NCBI GenBank assembly: GCA_016713505.1
Contig: JADJPA010000001.1
Coordinates: 1,302,001 to 1,366,000, forward strand
Direction of reading: 5' to 3'
From: Candidatus Competibacteraceae bacterium
GTDB lineage: Bacteria > Pseudomonadota > Gammaproteobacteria > Competibacterales > Competibacteraceae
Length of the DNA stretch: 64,000 nucleotides
A model generated the notes under the pieces. The model had not been told where the DNA came from. It saw nothing but the letters and a program-made list of their open reading frames with translations, and did no database searches. Positions 46,738-55,455 of this stretch are shown here, piece after piece; position 1 is the first letter of the stretch, and every line of letters starts with the position of its first letter. The position numbers and the translations under genes were made by a program.

Positions 46738-47679
46738 ATGATGCAAAAAACACCCGATCTTCAAAAAAACGAAATCGTGTTTTTTCTGGCAAACTATTAT
46801 TCTGGCGCAACTCTACTAGCATTTTTTCTTAATAATCATAAGAGTTTAGTCTGTAATGGCGAGACTTTTCCTTTCATATACAGCGAAAGCGATTCCTATA
46901 CTTGTTCGTGTGGCCAAAACATCAAGAAATGCAACTTTTACAGACACTGCGCGGAGCAGTTTTTCTTAGATGATAACTTGAGCAACGAATACAAAAATTT
47001 TTCGATTTTTCCAACTTACTCCACCAATAAATTTCTCAATAAACTTGTATCGACCTTAACTGTGCCTTACTCCTTACGAAAAGCCCTTGTGGAGACAATT
47101 CCTTCCTTAAAAGCACAACGAGATTTATTTCTAAAGCTACATGTGGAATTTATCGAAAAAGCTTGCCAATACTATGATGTAAGTACCTATATCGATAACA
47201 CAAAATCGATTCAGCGTTGCGAATTGTTTCTGAGTATCATCGATCCTAAGATCAAGATCATTCACTTAATTCGCGATGGCAGGGCCTATTTTCACTCGTA
47301 TCGAAAAGCCAACCCCACCACGCCGGAAAGCCGCGAATTTATTGCGCGTAAATGGCAAAAGTATCTCAATGAAATCGCACGCCTTCAATCAGCCAATCCC
47401 GGCATTCTGCTCTTAACTGTTCGTTATGAAGATTTATGCGAAAATCCGGTGTTGGAACTAAACAGAATTTGTGATTTTCTAGCGGTCGAATTTGATGAAA
47501 ATATGTTCAAAAGACAACAGTACGATCATCATATCTTAGGTAATAAGATGCGCTTGGGCTTTGATTGGTCCTTTAAAAAAAATAGCAATGTTGCCTGGCA
47601 ACAAGAATTGACCAGCAGCGAGATTGCGTTGTGCAAAAAATTACAAAAAAATGGCTTGAACGAGTTCTCCTACCGTTAG
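46738..47679 (+). CDS. Sulfotransferase-like protein
   Basis: A 313-residue cytoplasmic protein of the sulfotransferase fold that would use PAPS. A PAPS 5'-phosphate loop-like segment (ANYYSGATLLAFFLNNH) is near residue 18, and the 3'-phosphate motif (HLIRDGRAYFHSYRK) is near 178. VRYEDLCENP is also typical. There are 8 Cys, several in a CSCGQNIKKC cluster. The DNA is much richer in A and T than either neighbour, with many AAA and TTT codons, which suggests horizontal transfer. The acceptor is unknown. ATG 46738 follows an AAGG site; TTG 46714 is less likely. Confidence 0.75.
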   Translation: MMQKTPDLQKNEIVFFLANYYSGATLLAFFLNNHKSLVCNGETFPFIYSESDSYTCSCGQNIKKCNFYRHCAEQFFLDDNLSNEYKNFSIFPTYSTNKFLNKLVSTLTVPYSLRKALVETIPSLKAQRDLFLKLHVEFIEKACQYYDVSTYIDNTKSIQRCELFLSIIDPKIKIIHLIRDGRAYFHSYRKANPTTPESREFIARKWQKYLNEIARLQSANPGILLLTVRYEDLCENPVLELNRICDFLAVEFDENMFKRQQYDHHILGNKMRLGFDWSFKKNSNVAWQQELTSSEIALCKKLQKNGLNEFSYR

Positions 47680-47758
47680 CAAAGCCCACGGCTAACTCTC
47701 GCTGATCCAGCAGAAGTTGACTCTTTCGAAATTCGGCCGCACCCGCTACAGATTTCAA

Positions 47759-47786
47759 TTGCCCTCATGGGCAGTAATGCTATGAT
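47759..47786 (+). promoter_or_regulatory. Candidate promoter of the aminotransferase gene
   Basis: TTGCCC (47759-47764) and TATGAT (47781-47786) are spaced by 16 bases and lie 35 bases before ATG 47821. Confidence 0.5.
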
Positions 47787-47820
47787 TTCTAGCTTCAGAC
47801 ATCGCTCAGGATCACCTTCA

Positions 47821-49071
47821 ATGAGTCGTCCTTCCGTTACCCGCGCATTATTCGATGAAGTCATGGTACCCAACTACGCCCCAGCGGCGATCATCCCGGT
47901 GCGTGGCGAAGGTTCGCGCCTGTGGGACCAGGAAGGCCGTGATTACATCGACTTTGCCGGCGGCATCGCCGTCACCGTGCTGGGCCACGCCCATCCCAAG
48001 TTGGTCGCGGCGCTGGCCGAACAGGCGCAAAAGCTCTGGCACGTCAGCAACGTGCTGGCTAACGAACCCGCACTCAAGCTGGCTCGTCGGCTGTGCGAGT
48101 TGACCTTCGCCGAACGGGTATTTTTTGCCAATTCCGGGGCCGAGGCTAACGAGGCCGCACTCAAACTGGCCCGGAAATACGCCGCCGACCACGGCGGGCC
48201 GGACAAGCGCGAGATCATCGCCTTCACCCCCTCGTTTCACGGTCGCACGCTGTTTACCGTGACGGTCGGCGGGCAAGCCAAATACACCGAAGGCTTTGAA
48301 CCCTTGCCGCCGGGCATCACTCACGTTCCCTTCAACGATCTGCCCGCTTTCGCCGCCGCCATCTCCGACCGCACCTGCGCGGTGATCGTGGAGCCGGTAC
48401 TGGGTGAAAGCGGCGTCATCAGCGCCACTCTGGAATTCTTGGAAGGAATCCGCGAACTGTGCGATCGGCACCGAGCCTTGCTGATTTTCGACGAAGTACA
48501 AACCGGCAACGGCCGTACCGGCCATCTCTACGCCTATATGGGCTACAGCGTCACGCCCGATATCTTGACCACGGCCAAAGGGCTGGGCGGCGGTTTCCCG
48601 ATCAGCGCCATGCTGACCACATCGACCATCGCCGCCAGCCTGACCGCCGGTAGTCACGGCACCACTTACGGCGGCAACCCGCTGGCCTGCGCGGTCGCGG
48701 GAGCGGCCCTGGAACTGCTCAGCGATCCCGAATTGTTGGCCGGCGTGCGTCGCAAGCACGAACTGCTCATGGCCGGATTGCAGCGCATCAACCAACGTTG
48801 TGGCGTGTTTCGGGAATTGCGCGGCAAAGGCTTGTTGCTCGGCTGCGAGCTGACTGAACCCTGGCATGGCCGCAGCCGCGATTTCATCAAAGCCGCGCTG
48901 GAGCAAGGCTTGCTGGTCTTGGTGGCGGGACCGGATGTGATCCGGTTGGCCCCGTCCCTGATCATCCCTGACGAGCTGATCGAGGAAGGCTTGCGCCGCT
49001 TCGAGCGAGCCATCGACGGGCTTTTGACTGAAACCGCCCAGGCGGGAGAGGAGCTAGCCCATGCGCGATAA
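47821..49071 (+). CDS. argD: Acetylornithine / succinylornithine aminotransferase
   Basis: Class III PLP aminotransferase, 416 residues. VFFANSGAEANEAALKLAR near residue 100 is the cofactor phosphate site. LIFDEVQTGNGRTG holds the PLP-contacting Asp, and TTAKGLGGGFP the Schiff-base Lys near 250. The pattern matches ArgD/AstC (acetylornithine or succinyldiaminopimelate). Substrate choice between these cannot be made here. ATG 47821 (MSRPSVTRALFDEVM) fits family starts. It overlaps the following zinc-ribbon gene by 11 bases. Confidence 0.9.
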   Translation: MSRPSVTRALFDEVMVPNYAPAAIIPVRGEGSRLWDQEGRDYIDFAGGIAVTVLGHAHPKLVAALAEQAQKLWHVSNVLANEPALKLARRLCELTFAERVFFANSGAEANEAALKLARKYAADHGGPDKREIIAFTPSFHGRTLFTVTVGGQAKYTEGFEPLPPGITHVPFNDLPAFAAAISDRTCAVIVEPVLGESGVISATLEFLEGIRELCDRHRALLIFDEVQTGNGRTGHLYAYMGYSVTPDILTTAKGLGGGFPISAMLTTSTIAASLTAGSHGTTYGGNPLACAVAGAALELLSDPELLAGVRRKHELLMAGLQRINQRCGVFRELRGKGLLLGCELTEPWHGRSRDFIKAALEQGLLVLVAGPDVIRLAPSLIIPDELIEEGLRRFERAIDGLLTETAQAGEELAHAR

Positions 49072-49213
49072 AGCGGAACCGGTACAAATCCAATGTCCGA
49101 GGTGCCGCTACACCTCGATCATCTACATCCCTATTGAAGAGATGCCGAATTGCCCCAAGTGCGGCGCTCGCATGGTCATTCGCGAGTTGCTGGACGAAGG
49201 CAAATCGACTTGA
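49061..49213 (+). CDS. Small zinc-ribbon protein
   Basis: A 50-residue protein overlapping the 3' end of the argD-like gene. Two cysteine pairs (CPRCRY at 12-15 and CPKCGAR at 31-34) are spaced as in a treble-clef or rubredoxin-like zinc ribbon. GAGAGGAGC lies 7-9 bases before ATG 49061. Too small for most gene callers, but the start site, pairs of Cys and clean stop support it. Its function is unknown; it could regulate or bind the enzyme it is coupled to. Confidence 0.7.
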   Translation: MRDKAEPVQIQCPRCRYTSIIYIPIEEMPNCPKCGARMVIRELLDEGKST

Positions 49214-49338
49214 GTCGCGACCCACGCTTTACGTGCTGGACCTACATTTGCATGTCACAAAGACGTTTCGGTTGGCTGATCCGCCGGAACGTCACTTAAT
49301 AAATTATTCCAAACTTTATAGCATAGGGAATTAACCGC

Positions 49339-50139
49339 ATGAAAAATCGACTGATGGCGCTTGCCGCGCTGGCCTTGCTCAGCTTGCCCTGGTCGTCCTC
49401 CTCCTGGGCCGGCAAACTGGAACAAATCAAGAAGGACGGCCTGCGCGTCTGCCTGGAACCCGGTTATATGCCGTTCATCATGCTCGACAAGCAAGGAAAA
49501 ATCATCGGCTTTGATCCCGACTTGGCCGAACTCACCGCCAAGGAGCTGGGCGCCCCCAAATTAGAAATGATCAATACGCCTTGGAATGACATTATCCCGA
49601 CGCTGATCGCTGACAAGTGCGACATCATCATGAGCGGCATGAGCATCACCGAGGAGCGCCGCCAAAAAATCGACTTCAGTAACGCTTATATCGTGATCGG
49701 TCAGACGGTGCTGCTTCGTAAGGACCTAGAAGACCGAATAAAATCTTACAGTGATTTGAATGATCCAAAATTTAAAGTCGCTTCGAAACAAGGCACCACC
49801 GGCGAAACCGCAGTCAAGACCCATATACCAAAAGCCCAATACCTCCCGGTCAAAACCGAACAGGAGGGTGTAACACAAGTCCTCGATAGCAAAGTCGATG
49901 CTTTTATCTACGATTCGCCCTCCAACGCGGTGGCCGTCGGGCAACGCGGGGAAGGGAAACTGGTCCTCTTGGATTCGCCGTTCACTTTCGAGCCTATCGG
50001 CTGGGCGATACGCAAGGGCGACCCGGAATTTCTGAGCTGGCTTAATGCCTTCATCAAAAAAATTGATAAAGACGGGACTAAACATGCCATCTACCGAAAG
50101 TGGTTCAAATCCACGAGCTGGCTGAAAGACCTGCCGTAA
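49339..50139 (+). CDS. Polar amino acid ABC importer binding protein (copy 1)
   Basis: Periplasmic binding protein of solute family 3, 266 residues. The signal peptide ends SSSWAGKLE. LRVCLEPGYMPFIMLDKQGKIIGFDPDLAELTAKELG is the normal opening of GlnH/ArtJ-type proteins; VASKQGTTGETAVK and DAFIYDSPSNAVA form the ligand pocket. It is a tandem paralogue of the gene at 50436. The ligand may be Gln, Arg or another polar amino acid; not decided by sequence. It probably feeds the permease/ATPase pair downstream. Confidence 0.9.
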   Translation: MKNRLMALAALALLSLPWSSSSWAGKLEQIKKDGLRVCLEPGYMPFIMLDKQGKIIGFDPDLAELTAKELGAPKLEMINTPWNDIIPTLIADKCDIIMSGMSITEERRQKIDFSNAYIVIGQTVLLRKDLEDRIKSYSDLNDPKFKVASKQGTTGETAVKTHIPKAQYLPVKTEQEGVTQVLDSKVDAFIYDSPSNAVAVGQRGEGKLVLLDSPFTFEPIGWAIRKGDPEFLSWLNAFIKKIDKDGTKHAIYRKWFKSTSWLKDLP

Positions 50140-50435
50140 CCGGATCATCAGAATAGTATTTCGGCCGGTGCTCCGAGATGATCGGCCGAGTGCGGAAAGA
50201 CGGGGCTAAGAAGCTGACTGCCAGCGGCCCGTCATTTCGGGCGCTGGTAGGCGACTGGCAAGGATGTTGGGCGAGCGACAACCGTCTTGATATCCGTCGT
50301 TCAAACAACAAGTCACGACTGAATTCATGCAAAAAAATAATTTGTAATACTATTATTTAGACGGCACCGATTGACCTCACCGGAGCTTCGCCTCACGGCC
50401 TTTGGATTTCACTCACCGTAAAGGAGCACTCCCGC
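50140..50435. other. Spacer between two binding-protein genes
   Basis: 296 bases with no convincing gene. Near its start a 7 bp inverted repeat (TCGGCCG at 50161, CGGCCGA at 50183) could form a weak stem. Its second half is AT-richer and likely holds the promoter of the second binding protein. Confidence 0.4.
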
Positions 50436-51233
50436 ATGAAAAAGCGCCTGGTCGCGCTCGCCGCGCTCGCCCTGTTCAATCTATCTGGGTCACCTGCCTG
50501 GGCTGGCAAACTGGAACAAATCAAGAAAGATGGTCTGCGGGTCTGCACGGAACCAGCGTACATGCCGTTCGAAATGACCGACAAGCGCGGCCAAATCATT
50601 GGCTTCGACCCCGATTTAGCCGCCCTGATGGCCAAGGAACTGGGCGCGGCGAAGCTGGATTTGATCAGCACCGCCTGGGACGGCATCATCCCGGCGCTGA
50701 TCACCAACAAGTGCGACATCATCATGAGCGGCATGACCATCACCGACGAACGCAAGGAAAAGATCAGCTTCGCCGATCCCTACATGCTGATCGGCCAGAC
50801 CGTTTTAGTGCGCAAGGACCTGGCTGAAAAGGTCAAGTCCTATCGGGATCTCAACAAGCCGGACTATAAGATCGCCTCCAAACTCGGCACCACCGGGGAG
50901 ATCGCCGCCAAGAAATATATCCCCAAGGCCAAATATTTCTCCTACGAAACCGAAGCGGAAGCGGTGATGGAAACGGTCAACGGCAAGGTTGACGCCTTCA
51001 TTTACGATGCTCCCTACAATCTGGTCGCCAACGCCCAGCGCGGCGAAGGGAAATTGGTCTTTCTCGATAAACCCTTCACGGACGAGCCGATCGGTTGGGC
51101 CATCGCCAAAGGCGATCCAGAATTCCTGGAAGCGATCAACGGTTTCCTCGCCAAGATCAAAAAAGAAGGCGCCCACGAAAAACTGCATCAGAAGTGGTTT
51201 AAAAATACCGACTGGCTGAAAGACGTGCAGTAG
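50436..51233 (+). CDS. Polar amino acid ABC importer binding protein (copy 2)
   Basis: A 265-residue family 3 periplasmic binding protein highly similar to the one at 49339: the same start (MKKRLVALAALALFNL, AWAGKLEQIKKDGLRVC) and the same blocks (FDPDLAALMAKELG, DIIMSGMTITDER). The tail KWFKNTDWLKDVQ matches that of copy 1. It overlaps no neighbour but is 2 bases from the permease, so it is the main operon partner. The duplication may have widened ligand range. Confidence 0.92.
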   Translation: MKKRLVALAALALFNLSGSPAWAGKLEQIKKDGLRVCTEPAYMPFEMTDKRGQIIGFDPDLAALMAKELGAAKLDLISTAWDGIIPALITNKCDIIMSGMTITDERKEKISFADPYMLIGQTVLVRKDLAEKVKSYRDLNKPDYKIASKLGTTGEIAAKKYIPKAKYFSYETEAEAVMETVNGKVDAFIYDAPYNLVANAQRGEGKLVFLDKPFTDEPIGWAIAKGDPEFLEAINGFLAKIKKEGAHEKLHQKWFKNTDWLKDVQ

Positions 51234-51235
51234 CC

Positions 51236-52204
51236 GTGCCCCTGAAACGACCTTCCGTCCAGTGGCCTTGGCACGGGCTGCTGGCGCTGATCCTGCTGGT
51301 CTTGGCCGCCGGGCTGTGGGTGGCGACCAAACGAGTCAATTACGAATGGCGCTGGGAGCGGGTGCCGCAGTATTTTTTCTATCAGGGCGAGGACGCGCAA
51401 TCCGCGCCGGTCGCCGGTCAAGTCCGCAAAATCAGCCCCGCTGGCACCGACAGCCGAGTGGAAATCGCACCGGCCGATGGCGGTCAACCCGTCTCGCTGT
51501 TGGTCGAAACCGCTACCTTAAAGGTTAAAACCGGCGATTCCCTCGCCGAGGGTGATGATGTCGGCGCGCAGCGACATTGGAAAATCGGCCCGCTGACCCA
51601 AGGCTTATGGGTCACGATCTGGATTTCCTTCATCTCCGGCTTCATCGGCCTGATCGTCGGCTTGATCACCGGCTTGTGCCGGCTGTCGCCGAACCCGACC
51701 TTGCGCGGTCTGGCGGTGTTTTACATCGAGCTGATCCGTGGCACTCCGCTCTTGGTGCAGATTTTCATCTTCTATTTCTTCATCGGCACGGTGTTGAATC
51801 TGGATCGGATCGTCGCCGGCGTGGGCGCCTTGGCGCTGTTCGTCGGCGCGTATACCGCCGAGATCATCCGTGCCGGCATTCAATCCATCGCCAGGGGCCA
51901 AACCGAGGCGGCCCGGTCGCTGGGCATGACCGCCACGCAAACCATGACCCACATCGTGCTACCGCAAGCCCTCAAGCGGGTGCTGCCGCCGCTGGCCGGA
52001 CAATTCATCAGCCTGATCAAGGACTCATCCCTGGTCTCGGTCATCGCCATCACCGATCTGACCAAGAGCGGCCGCGAGATCATCACTTCCAGTTTCGCCA
52101 CCTTCGAAATCTGGTTTACGGTCGCTCTGCTATATCTGGTGGTCACCTCGCTGCTGTCGCAGTTGCTGTTCTGGTTGGAACGGAGGTTCGCCCGCAGTGA
52201 TTGA
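51236..52204 (+). CDS. Polar amino acid ABC importer permease with periplasmic insert
   Basis: A 322-residue permease. One N-terminal helix (12-31) is followed by about 85 hydrophilic residues (KRVNYEWRWERVPQYFFY ... KVKTGDSLAEGDDVG) that should be periplasmic, and then by a standard HisM/GlnP-type permease core starting GLWVTIWISFISGF. The EAA-type loop is GQTEAARSLGMTATQTMTHI near 220. The insert has a beta-rich, lipoyl/HlyD-like look (VKTGDSLAEG) that ordinary GlnP permeases lack. The start is GTG 51236. It overlaps the ATPase gene by 8 bases. Confidence 0.9.
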   Translation: MPLKRPSVQWPWHGLLALILLVLAAGLWVATKRVNYEWRWERVPQYFFYQGEDAQSAPVAGQVRKISPAGTDSRVEIAPADGGQPVSLLVETATLKVKTGDSLAEGDDVGAQRHWKIGPLTQGLWVTIWISFISGFIGLIVGLITGLCRLSPNPTLRGLAVFYIELIRGTPLLVQIFIFYFFIGTVLNLDRIVAGVGALALFVGAYTAEIIRAGIQSIARGQTEAARSLGMTATQTMTHIVLPQALKRVLPPLAGQFISLIKDSSLVSVIAITDLTKSGREIITSSFATFEIWFTVALLYLVVTSLLSQLLFWLERRFARSD

Positions 52205-52931
52205 AGTCCACAATCTAGTCAAGGTGTTCGAGGGTCGCGGCACACCAGTGCGCGCGGTGGATCATGTTTCTACCCGGATCAGCAAGGGCGAAGTGGTGGT
52301 CGTCATCGGTCCCTCCGGCTCCGGCAAATCCACCTTTCTGCGTTGCCTCAACGGCCTGGAAGCCTTTGACGACGGTCAAGTGATCATCGACGGGGTGGAT
52401 TTGGGCGACAGCAAAACCAACATCAATACGGTTCGCCGCGAAGTCGGGATGGTGTTCCAGCATTTCAACCTGTTCCCACACAAGACCGTGCTGGACAATG
52501 TGACCTTGGCCCAGCGCGTGGTCCGCAAACGAAAAACCGCCGAAGCCGAGGATAAAGCGATGGCGCTGTTGACCAAGGTCGGTATCGCCGAGAAGGCGCA
52601 TGAGTACCCCTCCCGCTTGTCGGGCGGCCAACAACAGCGGGTCGCCATCGCTCGCGCCCTGGCGATGGACCCCAAGGTGATGCTGTTCGACGAACCGACC
52701 AGCGCGCTCGACCCGGAAATGGTCGGCGAGGTGCTGGATGTCATGCAACAACTCGCTCGCGAAGGCATGACCATGGCGGTGGTGACTCACGAGATGGGCT
52801 TCGCCCGCGAAGTGGCGCACCGGGTCATGTTCATGGATGCCGGCAAAATTTTGGAAGATGCGCCGCCGGCCGAGTTTTTTACCGCCCCCAAGGAAGCCCG
52901 AGCACGAGTCTTTTTGAAACAGGTTTTGTGA
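52197..52931 (+). CDS. Polar amino acid ABC importer ATPase
   Basis: A 244-residue GlnQ/ArtP-type ATPase. Walker A GPSGSGKST is near residue 37, the signature LSGGQQQRVAIARAL near 138, Walker B VMLFDEPTSALDPE near 160, and the switch His is in VTHEMGFAREVA. It starts with GTG at 52197 within the end of the permease gene. All key motifs are intact. Confidence 0.95.
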   Translation: MIEVHNLVKVFEGRGTPVRAVDHVSTRISKGEVVVVIGPSGSGKSTFLRCLNGLEAFDDGQVIIDGVDLGDSKTNINTVRREVGMVFQHFNLFPHKTVLDNVTLAQRVVRKRKTAEAEDKAMALLTKVGIAEKAHEYPSRLSGGQQQRVAIARALAMDPKVMLFDEPTSALDPEMVGEVLDVMQQLAREGMTMAVVTHEMGFAREVAHRVMFMDAGKILEDAPPAEFFTAPKEARARVFLKQVL

Positions 52932-52961
52932 TTTTGCGCGGGTTTCCGCGGCGCCGGAGCT

Positions 52962-53930
52962 TCAGCTATAGCTGTAGGAATAGTGGATGATGTCTGGATT
53001 CTGCTCGGAAATCGCCTGCCCCAGGCAAATGATACCGCGATCCTGAAGCGTGAATTCTTCGCGGCGCACGAAGAAACGGCCGCCGTTTTCCAGCGTTAGA
53101 TACGTGCCGTTGGTGCTGTGATCGATCAGGATAAACTTGCCTTGCCGGAACTCGATATCGGCATGACTGCGCGAAACCAGCTCTCGATCCACCACCAATT
53201 CGTTCATGCCGCCGCGCCCCATGCGGAAAAGCTGGGAACTCGGCACCACTTCGATCCTGCGACCCCGATAGTCCAGGATCAAACGCCGCAACAGCAAGTT
53301 ACGTAGTTCTTCCTGGCGGTCGACGTTGAAAAGCTGAGTCAGGCTGGCGCTTTCCTCTTGCCAGAGAATCTCGCAGATTTCCATTTCATCCTGTTTGCCC
53401 CGAACCCTTACGCAACCGAGGCTGCGGATCATTTGCGTCCAGTCGTCCGACAACAGCCCCGCCGTCTTGCGCGTGGTGATGATCTGATCGGCCTTGGCCT
53501 GCGACACCATCCGGGCGGCGATATTCACCGCGTCACCGAACAAATCCCCCTGTTCGATCAAGACGGGTCCGTCATGCAAACCGATCTTGACCGCGATATT
53601 CAAGTCCCGCAACACGGGATCAGCCTTTAGCGTGGCGTGCATGTCGCAGGCGGCGCTCACGCCCCCTTCCGGGTTCGGAAACCGGCTCATGATTTCATCG
53701 CCGATGGTTTTGACGACCTTCCCATCGAACTCGGCCGTTCTGGCCGAAAGCAATTCCAAGACCCGGCTTTCGATTTGCCGCGCCTGCCGATCGCCGTACT
53801 GCTCGAACAACCGGGTACTCCCGCAAATATCGGCGAACAGCACAGTGGCCGATACCTGTTCGCCCGATGTCGGCCGGTCTCCCGGCGTGGTCAGGCCGCT
53901 CAGTTTTTGAATCATGTTCTGAGCCCCCAA
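52962..53930 (-). CDS. Class III nucleotide cyclase fused to an FHA domain
   Basis: A 322-residue cytoplasmic protein. The N-terminal adenylate/guanylate cyclase domain has the metal Asp in VLFADICGSTRLFEQYG near residue 33 and a second metal Asp in VVKTIGDEIMSRF near 75. DLFGDAVNIAARM is near 135. The C-terminal FHA domain (GRGGMNELVVDRELVSRSHADIEF, DHSTNGTYL) would read phosphothreonine. The combination suggests cyclic nucleotide production controlled by a Ser/Thr kinase or by docking on phosphoproteins. Substrate (ATP or GTP) is not decided. It is convergent with the ABC ATPase gene. Confidence 0.87.
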   Translation of the reverse strand: MGAQNMIQKLSGLTTPGDRPTSGEQVSATVLFADICGSTRLFEQYGDRQARQIESRVLELLSARTAEFDGKVVKTIGDEIMSRFPNPEGGVSAACDMHATLKADPVLRDLNIAVKIGLHDGPVLIEQGDLFGDAVNIAARMVSQAKADQIITTRKTAGLLSDDWTQMIRSLGCVRVRGKQDEMEICEILWQEESASLTQLFNVDRQEELRNLLLRRLILDYRGRRIEVVPSSQLFRMGRGGMNELVVDRELVSRSHADIEFRQGKFILIDHSTNGTYLTLENGGRFFVRREEFTLQDRGIICLGQAISEQNPDIIHYSYSYS

Positions 53931-53940
53931 GATCGGATCG

Positions 53941-54624
53941 TCAGACGAGACTATAACCGCGAGCGCGCAACTCCTCGACTAGCCGTTGCGTGTTCGCATG
54001 AGCGATGGCTTCGTAGCATCGTTGAAAGTAATCGGTGAAGAAAAACGTCGGCCGACTCTGTAAGGCGCGTAAAAACCGCAGGAGATTGGGATAGTACCGG
54101 TCATCGGGCACTCCGGCAAACTCAGCACGAATCCGCCGGCCGTCCCGTTCGAACGTTTCCCAAGGCGATCCGAAGCTGCAAAGGTCGATATCCACGACAA
54201 AACAGTCATTCCGCCGGACCGGCGCCCGGCGGTGAGCGGTCGCCATGATCAGCTCCCGCACCGACTGCCGAAAGCGTTCATCCATACCGCCCTCCGCACA
54301 GCGTTGGAACAGGTCAGCGCTGCGCTGCTCATTATCCGGCGCTCCCGGCGCATAAATCGCATCGTGGAACCACAAGGCCATTTCGATGTGGTCGGGATCA
54401 TCCGTCAACGCCACGACTGCATCGAACTCCTCCAGGCAGCGGCGGATATGCTCGAAAGTATGATAGTGGCGATGGGATTCGCCATAAAGCCGCGCCAACC
54501 GCTGGTAAATCGCGCTCGCCGCCGTTGCAGCGCCGCCGGCGGCGCGGTTCCACAACGCCACGAAGCGCGCTTCCCGCCACAGCGGATCGCTGGCGGCGAC
54601 CGGGGCTTGCGGCAGAACGCTCAC
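53941..54624 (-). CDS. HD-type metal-dependent hydrolase-like protein
   Basis: A 227-residue cytoplasmic protein with an HD-like pattern: His in HYHTFEHIRRCL near 59, then ALWFHDAIY near 89 and MATAHRR further on, and Asp in VVDIDLCSFG. This resembles the N-methyl-D-aspartate receptor-type YpgQ-like predicted HD hydrolases. Substrate unknown. GTG 54624 overlaps the nudC stop as GTGA, which implies that it is co-translated with NudC; the longer frame to 54714 is nudC out of phase. Confidence 0.78.
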   Translation of the reverse strand: MSVLPQAPVAASDPLWREARFVALWNRAAGGAATAASAIYQRLARLYGESHRHYHTFEHIRRCLEEFDAVVALTDDPDHIEMALWFHDAIYAPGAPDNEQRSADLFQRCAEGGMDERFRQSVRELIMATAHRRAPVRRNDCFVVDIDLCSFGSPWETFERDGRRIRAEFAGVPDDRYYPNLLRFLRALQSRPTFFFTDYFQRCYEAIAHANTQRLVEELRARGYSLV

Positions 54625-55451
54625 CGGGTCGCTCGCGCCGCGAAATCTTGAATCAGCCGCCACGCCATGCTCATCGGGCTGGGCAAGCCCGGCAACGCAT
54701 CGGGCGCGAACCAACCGGCATCGACGATTTCCCGGCCGTCCGCCCGCAACTCCCCCTCCGCATACTCGGCGGTGAACGCGATCATCAGCGAATGGGGAAA
54801 CGGCCAGGACTGGCTGGCAAAATAGCGCAGGTTGCCCACCCGGATGTTGACTTCCTCGGCGACTTCCCGATGGATGGCTTGTTCCAGCGTTTCGCCCGCT
54901 TCCACAAAACCGGCCAGCACGCTATAGACGCCCGGCGCGAACCGGGGCGCGCGGGCCAACAGAATTTGGCCGTCCCGCACCACCCGCACCATGACCACCG
55001 GCGACAAGCGCGGATAGGCTATCGAGCCACAGGCCGCGCAATGGCGGGCACGCTCATCGGCCCGCCGCTGGGTCGGCGCGCCGCAGCCGCCGCAAAACTG
55101 ATGGCTGCGATCCCATTCGATCAGTTGCGCCGCGTGGCTGGCCACGCCGAGCACGCCTTCGTCGAGCCGCGTCCACAAGGCGCGCAAGCTTTCGAATGCC
55201 ATGCCCGGCGGGGCGATGTGGGTTTCCACCTCGGCGGCATGGCAAGGCTGGCCGCGCAGCGACCCCAAATACAGCCGGCGCGTCGTCGCGAGCTTGGCAA
55301 AAGGCCAGACCGAGGCGGCGGGTAATTCAAACCGATCGGCCACGGGACGCACCAACAGGTTGCCACCGGCGAACACGAACCACTGGATCGGAGTATCACT
55401 GGCGTCCGCCGGCAACAAGCCCGGCTGAAAATCATCCGGTAAGGTCAACAC
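54621..55451 (-). CDS. nudC: NAD-capped RNA hydrolase / NADH pyrophosphatase
   Basis: Nudix enzyme that splits NAD(H) or the NAD cap of RNA into NMN and AMP. The zinc ribbon (HQFCGGCGAPT ... ARHCAACGS) is near residues 110-140. SPVVMVRV precedes the Nudix box GFVEAGETLEQAIHREVAEEVNI near 185-207. The QSWPFPHSLM motif marks the NudC subfamily. It has 276 residues, the usual length. It lies directly next to the Ehr operon, 4 bases from the small-subunit gene's stop, but with no known functional link. Confidence 0.95.
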   Translation of the reverse strand: MLTLPDDFQPGLLPADASDTPIQWFVFAGGNLLVRPVADRFELPAASVWPFAKLATTRRLYLGSLRGQPCHAAEVETHIAPPGMAFESLRALWTRLDEGVLGVASHAAQLIEWDRSHQFCGGCGAPTQRRADERARHCAACGSIAYPRLSPVVMVRVVRDGQILLARAPRFAPGVYSVLAGFVEAGETLEQAIHREVAEEVNIRVGNLRYFASQSWPFPHSLMIAFTAEYAEGELRADGREIVDAGWFAPDALPGLPSPMSMAWRLIQDFAARATR

Positions 55452-55455
55452 AATA

